64,000 nucleotides of DNA from Camellia lanceoleosa (lineage: Eukaryota > Streptophyta > Magnoliopsida > Ericales > Theaceae): the NCBI GenBank assembly GCA_025200525.1, contig CM045761.1, positions 43,904,190 through 43,968,189 of the forward strand, in the 5' to 3' direction. Within the stretch, counting starts at the first letter, position 1, and each line of letters opens with the position of its first letter. The position numbers were made by a program, and so were the translations under genes. Shown piece after piece: positions 48,695 through 59,815 of this stretch. The notes beneath the pieces are model-generated. The model worked only from the letters and a program-made list of their open reading frames with translations, ran no database searches and was not told the origin of the DNA.

Positions 48695-49454
48695 TGTTGA
48701 CTTTTTTGGCTTTCGAAGGTACTTTTGTAATTATGAGCGTGCCAGCAAGGATCAATCAGTCTTTACAGAAAATTAATTGCCAACCAAATATCAGACGATT
48801 GTGTTTTAGTTCTTTTAGCCTCAATGAAAAGGACTTTTACTGGTGGCTTGATTTAGGAGAATTAAGCAAATAACAATTAAATGAAGAACAACTGAAGCAT
48901 TTCATTAAAATGAAAAAACTTACAATGATCCAAACTCAGCCTCGTAGAGGTTTACAGTAACAATCTACTTGAAACTACTCTTATGAACAAAGTGTAGTGC
49001 AGGAATTTTAAAGTACAAAAATGTAAAGAACAGGAAATGTAAAACTAGAAAGGAAATAAAGTAGAATACGACTGGTCTTTTGGATTTGAGTCTGGGGATT
49101 TTTTTCTGGGCCCTTTTCTGCTATTTATACTTCTCAAGGATGACCGTCGAACTGCATTTCCAACCGTCGAACTGCTCCTCCATGATCATTGACCATGTTG
49201 CCTTATAATTAGCTCGACTATGCCATCACTTGCAGTTAGGCTTCCCTCCTAATTTTGAATTTGAATGTGAGTAACCGTTGAAGCCATATCACTTTGCATC
49301 TCTTTGCTGATCCAATACTACTCAGATCTCGTAATAACCAATACTAACTGCCACGTGTACGATCATGATCGAAGACTTGAATAGTCTTCTTGTATTGCTC
49401 TTATTCTGCCACGCGTCGAATTGTAATTGGCTTATACAAAATATGTAGCCAACA
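48695..49454 (-). repeat. 3' LTR of the gypsy element (0.76 kb)
   Basis: On the minus strand it begins TGTTGGCTACATATTTTG after the purine-rich GCGGGTGGTAA (49455-49465) and ends AAAAAAGTCAACA. The ends are near-perfect inverted repeats (TGTTGGC / GTCAACA). It aligns with 63406-64000 over the whole visible length. The inner boundary is set by the purine tract and the TG start. Confidence 0.82.
49121..49129 (-). promoter_or_regulatory. TATA box of the gypsy 3' LTR
   Basis: The minus strand reads TATAAATAG. The same box is present at the matching position of the other LTR. It would be the core promoter for the sense (minus-strand) transcript. Confidence 0.65.
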
Positions 49455-49646
49455 TTACCACCCGCACTAATATACCCAATACTTGGTGATATTAGTGGAT
49501 CAAGGTCTTTTAGCCACGTCTTAGAACGTGCATAGGCTTTGCATTCTTCCAAAAATGCAACCGTCATTCATTATTTGTATTAAACTCTCTTTCAATCTTT
49601 TGAACACCCCTACCACCTTAGTATTCGAACAAACTGATACATTTTT
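49455..49646. other. Short spacer between gypsy LTR and first antisense ORF
   Basis: It contains the purine tract at its left edge on the minus strand. On the plus strand there is no obvious TATA box before the ATG at 49647, so how the antisense ORF would be transcribed is not clear. The LTR itself may drive antisense transcription. Confidence 0.5.
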
Positions 49647-51041
49647 ATGGCCAAATCAATTTTCTCCTCTATTGATCGAGCACACGAAGAGTCATCTGAT
49701 GATGCTGTTCCTCCTCGAAAGAACCTCCATGCATTAATTAGCCACCTTTACCCACCTTTCTACATTCAAGTCATGGAAGCCGTTGCAAATTATCAACCCT
49801 TGGACTACGAACACATTGCCCTTAATCCTTTGATTCAGAAAGTTACAAATATGGATATGGGTAGTTCTTCTTCTGATTCACCCTTGGACAACGAACAAAC
49901 TGCCCTCAATCCTTTGATTCAGAAAGTTGCAAATATGGACATGGGAAGTTCTTCTTCACAACCCTCTGCATGGGATAAGGTTGTGGCTTCTTTTTCCTCT
50001 AGGGCTTCTGACTAGGCAAGCTGGTCGGAACCTGAGGCCTGTGATTTAAGGGAGCGAATTAACCATCACTTTGTCGAGTTCACTGACCCTTTAGAGTTTC
50101 CTTCCTATGAGCGAAGCTCGGTGGTTTATCCTTACGTGTCCATCGACCGCCGACGCAGTTTAGAGGACAATCTGCTTGTAGCATGGTACACATCCTCCAT
50201 GCTTACAAAGATAGTGCACGCTACCCGATGCCCAGAAGAGGCACAAGGGTACAACCTGTCGTACTTAGCCCAGAAGGTGAAGCTTTGCTCTTCTGACTGG
50301 CTCGATTATATTAATGCCCTTGTTCCTTCTGCCCTTGCTCCTTCTCCCAAAATGGAAGCTTCCATACCTCTTCCTCCACCAAATCCTTGCTGGACAGAGA
50401 GACTGAGGCTTGCCCTCTCTGTGGATAAGGTCTTTCCTCCTTACAAGCCTTTACCTTCCCTTACTCCAGCTGAGCGGAAGCAAGCCCAACTTCTGCTTGC
50501 GGCCTTCTCTCACTTGCCTTTCAATGTTCTTGAGGACGATGTTCCTCTCAAGAACCTTCGATGGGCTTGTGATATTCTGACTCGGGGTCACGTCCTCAAC
50601 CCTCTCGCCCAATCAGAGCTTCACATGTTTTTGGACCAACTCCCATTGCTTCTTCACTAGCATCGGACTTCTGTGGCCACCACTCAATCTTTGGACCAAC
50701 TCTCATCCCTTCAAGTTCATGCCCAGTACGAAGCAGAGAACCTTATTGAAGAATTCGATAACTTCAAGAATAAAGACTCTGCGTACTGGGATGACTTGGA
50801 TATGGATGAGTTAGAACAAGGATTGAGAGAAACAGCATTCGAAATGAAGGCTAAAGAGCTCTTTTATGAAGTGAGAGCACATCAACTTCAACAGCCAATC
50901 CTAGAAGAAATAGAGGATAGAATAAAGAAAAAACAGAAATTCATTCATCATAGTTGGACCAAATTTCATGATCTTGTTATTTATTCTATTCCTTACTTTT
51001 ATGAACTTGAATTTGTACCCAAAGAGGGCCATTCGATGTAA
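49647..51041 (+). pseudogene. Antisense ORF of unknown function, 464 codons with two TAG stops
   Basis: One uninterrupted frame runs from the ATG at 49647 to TAA at 51039-51041, broken only by TAG at 50013-50015 and 50658-50660. The N-terminal third is Ser/Asp-rich and carries a tandem repeat of about 26 residues (ALNPLIQK, then NMDMGSSSS, twice). The middle (about residues 130-335) looks globular, with Trp, Pro and Leu patterns (SSVVYPYVSIDRRRSLED, LRWACDILTRGHVLNPLA). The C-terminus is acidic and helical (NLIEEFDNFKNKDS, AKELFYEVRAHQ), ending PKEGHSM. No DNA-binding, protease or RT motif is seen. I do not recognise it. It lies opposite to gag-pol, 190 bp inside the 3' LTR. Confidence 0.65.
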
Positions 51042-51960
51042 TTTTTTTTGCTTTAATACAACTACGACTTTTCTCTTTGTTTGGCATTGTTTGATCTTGT
51101 CCCCGTTTGTCTTTAAAAGCAAATTTAGGGCTTCGAATTGAACAATCTTATCCTTCGAATCTGGACTCAATCGTTTTAAATGAAGCATTAAAAAAACCCA
51201 ACATGAACTTTTCCAATTTATGGAATAAAGTTGACAGTTTTGCCGATTTTCATTTAGAATCAGTGCTTCGAATTTAACAATCTTGCCCCTTAAAGCTTGT
51301 TTTAATCATAACCAAAATATGGTCATGGTTAGTACGATCAATCAGTTTTAAATTGACCATTTTTGCTTCGAACAACAGTCCATACTTTCAAAAATATGGA
51401 AGCTCCTTTTGAGGGCTGCACTGTTTTAGTCTGAAAAGACAATCATTTCTGTATATATAAACCAACTATTGGTTTTGATGTTTCAAACACCAATTGCCAT
51501 CCTTAAGGGGTATCAAGTTTTGCTTCGAAGGATATTACTCTCATTAAGAAATCTAAAACAGGTCTTTAATCCCTTCGAAGTAAACGAATACTTGTGAATT
51601 CATACATCCTTAGGTATGGAATGTGCTTCGAAGCCCGCTTCTCAGTTTCGAAGCCGTTGTTATTTGACTTTTGGTGCCAAAATCTGGTTTCAAAGCCAAA
51701 TATTTTATTTCGAAGCTGGCATCAACATCTGGGATGTGTTTTTCCCTCCAAAAGCATCAATATTGAAGGAAACTCTTCGTATTTTTTAGTACTTTACGAA
51801 TTACACGATATATTTTCCAGACAAAACGGTTTTTAAAACCCTTTTATTTCGTGTTCTGAAATCACTCGTTTCCCTATTGCACAAACCCTTTATCTCTACC
51901 GACCTTCCACTTCTCTCTACTCCCTTTCCCAACTTCGTCCTCTGAGAAATTTTTCTATCA
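51042..51960. other. Spacer between antisense ORFs, TTCGAA-rich
   Basis: The 919 bp carry about eight copies of TTCGAA, mostly as GCTTCGAA, between 51130 and 51710. A plus-strand TATATATAAAC box lies at about 51453, some 500 bp before the ATG at 51961. Together these could form the promoter and leader of the next antisense gene. No coding sequence is recognised. Confidence 0.45.
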
Positions 51961-54900
51961 ATGGCTTCTTCTTCATTGAAAGTACTAGTCGTAGAGCGTG
52001 CGAGCCTATCTGTAACCCTTAAAAGGATCATTGAGGCAGAATGTGAAAAGTACAAGGCTGGTGAGAAAATCGCCATCGACGGACGCATCTTCATCCCTCG
52101 ACGTCATGAGCAATACGACTATGTGCTTGGGCCCATTTTCAAGGAGATTCTTACTGAGCTTCCAGTGTTATATCCATGTTTAGAAGACCATTGTCTCCTT
52201 CACGAAGGTGGTCTTGACTAGGGAACTTGGAGGATGAACCGCCTCCACCGATTCTGGCCCACGGTGAGACCAGAATGGCAAGAATGGTATGATCGGGTTG
52301 TCCCTGATAGAACTTTGGACCTTCAAGAGCTCTGCCTTCTCTATGCCCTCCGACTATCTAGGTTTACTATCTCAGAGAACCCTTTCTTAATACCTGTTAT
52401 CCTTTGCTTCTAGAATTCTGCTTTTAATTTCTTCCAATTCAGATGTGGGATGATGGCCCCTACTGTTCTTGATATTTGCCATCAATTAGGATTGTCCCCC
52501 ATTGGTACCCCCATTGGACTAGATTATCCTGACCTACCAATCTCCTTTTCCCCCCCTCCCTTAACTCATCCTACAGTGACTTTGTCAAGGCTGAGAATAG
52601 AAGGAAGGGCCCTGTAACTGATAGGGAATTCTTTTCTTTCATACTATGTTGGCTTTGCAAATTCCTTTCTACACTTCTTCTCAAAGAATCATGCTTGAAT
52701 TTGCCCCTCTTGCCAAAGCCCTTGTCCTACAGAAAAAGGTGGCCTTAGCTCCATACATTCTAGGTCATGTATATAGAGCTTGTTCTCTTTTTTGTGAGAA
52801 ACCCTTAGATGCCAATCAAGGGGGTCCATTTTGGATACTTCAGCTTTGGCTTTTTGCTTATTTTGTTAAGCTACAATCTAAGTGCCTTAAATTTTTTGAG
52901 CCAAACCCTCCTACTCATGGCATGAGGCTAGCCAATGCTTCACTTTATCCTTCTACCTTTTCTTTTTATTTCTCTTTCTTTCACCAACTTCCAGCTTCCC
53001 TTCCTTCTTACAGCTTTCGTTCTTTCGAACCCATTACTATTGGCCCATCTTGGTTGAAGAGTTTTCTAAGTGATAGGTTCTGTGCTTCACCTCCTCACAA
53101 GGATATATGGGCTTCTATTCTGATCCCAGAGAGTTATTCATTGGGACTATGAACCCCAGAGCCTACAAATGCATTGCTGAGTCCTATTGTCCTGCTCAAT
53201 TTGCTAGACAATTTGGCTTCTCACAAGGGGTCCCAATACCCCTCTGCAGTAACACCAATCTAAGTCTTACTAGCAGGGATTTAAAGGTTCGAAGGTCCAG
53301 ACTAGAAGAGGCAACTTCTAAGTTTATACAGGACTTGATCGATTTTGAATATGTCCCTTTCATTCCTTAAGGTAACCTATTGAAGAGGTACCAAAACTGG
53401 TGGGTGACCAATATGGAAGTATACTTGACCATTGCTCCTCAGGACTTATTAATGGTGCTAGATGTGCCCCAATCCAAGCCCAAAGGAGCTGGAGTTGTCA
53501 CTTTTTCCATTGCTCTTACCACTTCAATTCCTGTGCCTACCACCACACAGTCTACTCCTGTTGCCTCCACTCCTCCTAGAGTTACTCGGGCTGCCTCGAA
53601 GAAAGGTATATACCCTTGTTTCTTTTCCTTTTGCCCTTTTTTTTATAATGCTTTTTAGCCTTATCTTTAGTTCTTCTTTTGTGAAGGTGGTGCGGGTGCT
53701 TCACAGGGAGACTCTCCTCAGAAGACCCAAGCTTTAAATCTTCTCAGGAGCAAACAGCAAAAGAAGAAAGGGAAAATTTTTCTTGATCCTGAAAAGGAAG
53801 AACCTGAAGTTCAGGCAGCAGAAGAAGAAGAAGCAGAGCAAGAGCAAGAGCAAGAGACACCCTTAGAAAGAAGAAAGAGAGTGACTGTCTCTTCTTCTGA
53901 TTCAGTTCAAGATCCTACTCATGAGACAACTGCCAGAGTAGTAGAAGAGGAACTCACTTATGAGGAATCTGAATCCCAGATTGAGGAGAGAGAAATTGAG
54001 AAGGAGTAGGCAATACCAATACAGAGAAAAAAGAGAAGGAAGATGACTGTCTCCCCTTCTGATTTGGTTGAAGACCCTATTCATGAGGCAGTTGCCAAGG
54101 CAGTAGAGCAGGAACATTCTAAGGCCATAATTGTTTTTCAGAGGGCTGAAAAAAGGCGGCAGCAACAACTGTTAAGAGATGAAGCTTCTGCTGCTGCTGC
54201 AATCCAAAGAGAAACTACAAGGAGGCAGCGTATTGCTGAGCACTATTCTCTTCGCAGCCCTCCCATTGTTGCTACCACTTTTGAAACAAGTAACTTCTTT
54301 CATGTCTCTATTCTTTTTCCTTGTTAATTTCTTGGTATTGAGACTTGACATTACTTTGTACTTCTTCTTTTGCAACAATAACTACTGAGCCTATTCTTCC
54401 AATAAGGACTCCCTCAGTTTCAGTTGAAGTGGAACAAACTCAAGATGTGGAGACCATTCAAATAATTCTGCCACTTCTAGGCTCTATATTTTCTATACCC
54501 TTCCTAAGGCCAAGTATTCCTGCTCATTTTCCTTCTGGCTTAACCCCATATCTCCCTTATTTGTCTTTTAATTTTTCTCAATTTAGTTCTCTTTCGAGCC
54601 TTACTTTTCCTTCCCCTCCTAAGGAAACTCCAGCTACTACTTCCTCTTTGATGGTAGCTGATTCTTCTATAGAGGGTACTAGTAGCTCTCCAACTCATGG
54701 TTTATCACCTCCACCTAGTTCCAACCCTTTTTTCTTCGATCTATTAGTGGCTAGAACCATAGAAACTGCTGAAGATGCTCCACCCATTTCTCCTATCCCT
54801 ATGCAGTCCTTTGTGCCTTCCACCAAAGCTCTTTTTGCGCCCTTCATGTCCATGGATGAGGTAGACATCTTTGAAGCGAGACTAGCTAGTCTCTTCGACA

Positions 54901-55556
54901 TACCCTCCACCTCACCAATGGCTAATGATGAGACTGAGCAATTAGTTCTGGCTGATTCCTTGCTAGAAATTTTTGAGAGCTCTTCCACTAGTAGTAAGAC
55001 TTCTTCGCCTCTGATAGACTTGGACAGCTGCTTGGAGCTATTGACATCCTCTTCGAGGATCCCTTTTGAGGCCTTACAGAGGCCTATAATAAGAAATGGC
55101 TTCCTTCAGTGCTGCAAAATCGTTGAGCAATCCGGCATGAATGTCTCAAGTCATTTATCTTAAGCAGCAGCCACTATTGACTTTTACATCAACATTTGCC
55201 ATGCTGCCAAAGCTGCAGAGGAGAAATTGGTTAGAGACCAGAGCTTTGTTTCCACAGTACATACTGAAGTATCAGAGCTAAAGGAACAACATTCCTGTCT
55301 CCCACTTTTGAACTCAACTACTGGAGAAGAAAGCTCAACTTGAAGAGGAGCTATCCGCAGTTAACCAGGCCTTAATCCGAACAGACACCAAGTTGCAGAT
55401 TACCAATCAAGGACTGGCCGACTGAAAGCAGGAAATGACCACAGCCATCCAGTTGTTCTAATCATTTAAGAATAGAACATCTATTGTAAAAGAACAACTG
55501 AGACATTGTAATGATTTTTGGGCTAATTTATGGCAGAATGTATTCAACTCTTTATG
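51961..55556 (+). pseudogene. Plant mobile domain (PMD) gene, antisense to the gypsy pol (broken)
   Basis: From the ATG at 51961 the sequence shows the plant mobile domain pattern: WQEWYDRVVPD, FRCGMMAPTVLDICHQLGLSP, SQRIMLEFAPLAKAL, GGPFWILQLWLFAY and, near 53385, RYQNWWVTNMEVYL. A Ser/Pro/Thr-rich middle and a coiled-coil end (QLEEELSAVNQAL) follow, ending TGA near 55556. Breaks: TAG at 52219-52221, TAG near 52413, frameshifts near 52570 and 53125, TAA at 53368-53370, TAG near 54007, and more. A possible intron with a GT start is at 53607 and an AG end at about 53688. PMD proteins (MAIN/MAIL family) act in the nucleus in transposon silencing, and PMDs also occur inside retroelements. This one appears to be element-borne. 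Confidence 0.75.
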
Positions 55557-55610
55557 AAAAGCAAATTCTTATTTATCATTTGAATATTCTCCTGTTCTTT
55601 TACTCAACAT

Positions 55611-56867
55611 TTATTCTATTCCTTGTGTTTTCCATATAGTTGGAAAATAAGGCTTCAAATATCTGCCATTAATCTTTTTGGAATGTACATATCCATTCAA
55701 ATTTCTCAAATGGTATGCTCCAAAAGGCAAGACTCTATGAACTTGATATGGTCCTTCTCAGTTAGGTGACCATTTGCCAAACTTATGGCTTTTAATCCCT
55801 ATTGGGAGTATTGTCTTCCATACCAAATCCCCTTCATCAAAGCCAATGTGTTTGACTTTTTTATTATAGTTTTTGGCTGCTTTCTTTTTTTGGAAAAGAA
55901 TGTTATTTAATGTCAGAATTCTAACTTCATCCATGCTTTCTAACTCTAAGCACATACTCTGATGGTATTGCTCAAGATCTAACTGGTCTTGGCATCTTAC
56001 CTTCAAGGACTTAACATTAATTTCCACAAGTAATACTGCATCATGCCCATATACTAAGGCATAAGAAGTGACTCCTGTGCTTGACCTTGGGGAAGTTCTA
56101 TAAGCCCACAATACATCTAGCAATAAGTTACGCCAATCCCTAAGATTGTCTTCCACAACCTTTTGTGTTCCTTTTTTCAAAAACTTATTGGATGATTCAG
56201 CTTGACCATTGGCTTGTGCATAATATGGGGTGGAATTAACAAGGCTAATTCCAAACTCTGCCACAAAAGACTTTAGAATTTTCCCATCAAATACAGTCCC
56301 ATTATCAACAGATATAGTTTGCGGGATACCAAATCTATGGATCAAATCTTTAATGAATACAATGACCTCAATCTGGTCTACTGCCTTGTATGGCTTAGCT
56401 TTGACCCACTTAGTGAAGTAATCAGTGGCCATTAAAATGAAACAATGATGCTTCGAAGAGAGTGGGTGTATTTTCCCCATTATATCCATGGTCCATCCTC
56501 TAAATAGCCAAGGCTTCACTACTACATGCAGGTCAGCTATGGGCACATGCCTTATTGTGTCATGCTTTTGACATGCCTGGCAACCTCTTGCATATTCTAT
56601 GCAGTCTTTAAGGATAGTTGGCCAATAGTAGGAGTGCTTTCGAAGCAACCATCTCATCTTCACACTAGGCTGATGAGCACCATAGATGCCTTCATGAACC
56701 TCAGCCATAGCTGTCAATGCTTCTTTTGGGCCTAAACATTCCAGCAATAAACCATCTCCCCCTCTTTTGTAGAGAGCATTACCATACATCATGTATTACA
56801 TAGGTTGCAATTTAATTTTTCTGTTGGCCTTTGAAGATGGGCCAGCCAGATACTGCATTATTGGATG
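55611..56867 (-). pseudogene. gypsy integrase
   Basis: A 344-residue open stretch (56792-55758) holds the HHCC zinc region (HEGIYGAHQ, then CQACQKHD) and the DDE core: Asp in RGWTMDIMGKI, Asp in SVDNGTVFDGK, Glu in YAQANGQAESSNK. All three catalytic residues are present. After a TGA at 55758-55760 the C-terminus continues in the same frame (GPYQVHRVLPFGAYHL, then INGRYLKPYF) to TAA at 55611-55613. Upstream TAA and TGA codons near 56797 and 56871 separate it from RNase H. It would insert the cDNA in the nucleus; only stop codons mark it as dead. Confidence 0.9.
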
Positions 56868-56870
56868 CCT

Positions 56871-57503
56871 TCAATCTTGTTCTTGTAAGTCATTATGATT
56901 GACTTCCATGACCACATTCCTTTTATTTAAGGGTGGTATTAATTTCTGATATGTTGTTTGGCTTATGTCCCTTTGAGCATTATCCATTCTCTTGAAATTC
57001 GAAGCTTTCTGAGCCACATCATTAGCTCTATTATTCAAGAATCTTGGGACATGAGTTACATTTGCTATTTGAAATTGAGAAAGAAGATGTAATGCAACAA
57101 CATAGTATGGCAACATGCTTATACTTTGACATTTGAAAATCCCTTTCACTTGGTTAACCACCAATTGAGAATCTCCAAATATGTCAACTGCATGAACTTG
57201 TAATCCAATAAGAATTTCCAGTCCCATTATTAAGGCTTCATATTCAGCTTAATTATTGGAGCAAGTAATTTCATCCACTCTGAAACCATGCGTGGTTTCT
57301 ATTCCTTGTGGTGACTTAATTACCACACCAATTCCAATTAGACCATTGGCTTTTGATCCATCGAACCATATTTGCCATGGTTCAACACTAGCCATACTAA
57401 GTTCCATTATCTCTTGGCTTTCTGTTTGCGATGGATGGTCTGCCAAAAATTTAGCTAAAACTTGTACTTTTACTGCCTTTTGGGGAACATATTCTAAATA
57501 AAA
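56871..57503 (-). pseudogene. gypsy second RNase H (RVT_3 type)
   Basis: The frame contains WQIWFDGSKANGLIGIGVV (first Asp), then AEYEALIMGLEI (Glu) after a TAA at 57249-57251, DIFGDSQLVVNQVKG (Asp) and VPRFLNNRANDVAQKAS (last Asp). The D-E-D-D set of RNase H is complete. A second, plant-like RNase H after the normal one is a trait of the Tat group. The frame is the same as RT and integrase. It ends in a TGA at 56871-56873. Confidence 0.85.
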
Positions 57504-58930
57504 TTATGATAAGGCTAGTATCCATTTGTCAATTCTTCCCCTCAACATAGGTCTAGATAACATATACTTAACCAAATCTGTGGTTGCAATTACCAAGGCA
57601 GTTGTAGGCAAAAGATAGTATCTTAATTTCATTGCAGCAAAATACAATGCAAGACACAGCTTTTCAACAGTTGAGTATTTACATTCACAAGAATTTAGAA
57701 ACCTACTAAGGTAATAAACAGTTTGCTCCTTGCCTTCTTCATTGTCTTGGGCTAAGAAAGCTCCCAATGAATCTTCTGCTGCAGCTATGTACAACTTCAA
57801 GGGCTTATCACCCTTTGGTGGCATCAGCACTGGAGGGTTGGCCAAGTAGGCTTTGATTCCTTCGAAAGAAATTTGATACTCTGCTGTCCACACAAATTCC
57901 TCTTCATCTTTTAGCCTTAACAAGGAAGAAAATACTTTAGTTTTCCCTGCAGTATTAGAAATGAATCTTCAAAGAAAATTAACCTGCCTAAGGAACTTTT
58001 GTAATTCTTTCTTACTTGATGGAGGTCTGGCTTCAATGATGACTTTGGCTTTATTCTGGTCAATCTGTATTCCTTTTTTGTGTACTACATAGCCCAAGAA
58101 GTTTCCAGATGATAAGCCCAAGAAGTTTCCAGATGATACGCCAAAAGCACACTTAAGAGGATTGAGTTTCAACTTGAACTTTCTCATTCTTTCAAAAGCT
58201 GCTTCTAAGTGAAACAGATGCTCCTCCATGGATTGGGATTTCACTACAATGTCGTCAATATAACACTCTAAATATCCTCCAATAAGGTCATGAAAGATAG
58301 TGTTCATAGCCCTCTGATATGTAGCCCCAGCATTCTTCAGGCCAAATGGCATTTTAACCCATTCGAAGGTGCCAATATTCCCAAGACATCTGAATGCTGT
58401 CTTGTGAACATCCTCCTCTGCAATGCAGATTTGGTTATAACCAGAGTGCCCATCCATCATTGATAAAATTTGATGCCCTGCTGAACTGTCTACCAACAAA
58501 TCTACTATAAACATAGGACACTCATCTTTTGGAGTTGCTAGATTTAAGTTTCTGACATCAATGCATACCCTCGTTTTACCATTTTTCTTAACTACAGGCA
58601 CAATATTGGATAGCCATTCAACATACCTGGCTGTCCTAATAAAACCTGCCTTAAGTAGTTTAAGAATTTCCTCTTTAACTTTCTGAATCACTTCTAGACT
58701 CATTCTTCTTGATTTTTGCTTGTATGGCTTGAAATTAGGCCTTATAGGGAGCCTATGTTCTACTAATGACCTATCTAATCTTGGTAGTTCATTATAAGAC
58801 CATGCAAAACAATCTTTATATTTCTTCAGAACAACCAACAACTGGTTCCTGTCAAGAGCATTCAACCAAGCACTTATATAGATGGGCTGTTGTATAGAAC
58901 CGTTCCCTAAATTTACTTCTTCTAAGGGGT
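57504..58930 (-). pseudogene. gypsy reverse transcriptase and first RNase H
   Basis: The RT part (58865-57969) has KAGFIRTARYVEWLSNIVPV, VCIDVRNLNLATPKDECP, a MMDGHSGYNQI block (canonical Asp present), MPFGLKNAGATYQRAMN and the catalytic YIDD in ECYIDDIVVKS. After YIDD, GNFLG is doubled by an exact 24-bp tandem duplication (58091-58114, 58115-58138). A TGA at 57969-57971 separates RT from the RNase H (PPKGDKPLKLYIAAAEDSLG, YYLSRFLNSCECKYS), which ends in TAA at 57504-57506. Upstream, the same frame continues to 59333 with one TAG at 59088-59090. Confidence 0.92.
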
Positions 58931-59478
58931 CTTGTATTTGAGAACTTACTAAAGCTCCTTCTTTGATTCTTTCTGCCTTCGAAGCAATCTCCTTGCTTTG
59001 TTCTGCTCCCAGGTTCTTTGATTCAACATCTTTACCCTCCTCCTTATAGACAAAGTCTGTCCATAAGGCTTCTTCTTCTTGTATCTCCTAGACTTTTGTT
59101 TCAATGTCCAATGCACAGTATTTATCAAGGGCCAAAACTACGGCTTTATTCTTTGCTCTGCTATGACCAATTATCATGGCTTCTTTCTCTTGCTCTTGCA
59201 CTTTCTGGACTATTGATTTTACATCCAATATTAAGAACTTAATTAGAGCCAAAGACTTGGCTTCTTGGGCTTCATTTCTTTGCCTATAGCCAAGCATCAT
59301 TGTCATCCTTAACAACAACCTCTTTATCAGCACTCTCCTGGACTAAGTACTTCAGATATGTCACTTCCTCATCAGCTGTCACTTCGGTTGAGCCATCAGG
59401 TTTTCTCAGTAGACTGAGTGGTGTCACTCACTCAATATACAATTCAGCCTCTGCGAAGTTTGCACAGGCTATGAAGGG

Positions 59479-59815
59479 TTAAAGATTTGCATCAATTTCC
59501 TCTGTCTCTCCATTGCCCAAGGCCATCATTATTTTCTTATGCAAAGAAGAAGGCACACACTTGTTAGTGTGAATCCAATCTCTACCAAGTAAAGCATTGT
59601 ACTTAGCATTGCTGTCGATAACGAAGAATATCGTCATACAGTCCCTGGTTCCCACACTCAAGTTGATGGGCAAAATTTCCTAAGCCATCTGTTTGTCTCC
59701 AGCGAAGCCAGCAATGGTTGTGCTGGTTGGGATTAACCTGGGGTTCCTTTTCCCTAGTTTTTTCAAGGAAGATTTCGGTAGTAAGTTCACTGCTGCCCCA
59801 TTATCCACCAAGACT
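59479..59815 (-). pseudogene. gypsy aspartic protease
   Basis: The active-site stretch reads VLVDNGAAVNLLP, with Asp-Asn-Gly in place of the usual Asp-Thr/Ser-Gly triad, near 59800. The second half has INLSVGTRDCMTIFF and NALLGRDWIHTNKCVPSSLH, typical of Tat-group proteases. A TAG near 59682 interrupts it. It would process the Gag-Pol polyprotein. The frame differs from that of RT, so a frameshift or spliced intron lies between them. Confidence 0.8.

Noticed and set aside
54695..54988. Minus-strand ORF opposite the PMD gene
   Set aside because: It mirrors the Ser/Pro-rich tail of the antisense gene and has no gypsy domain, although it lies on the gypsy sense strand.
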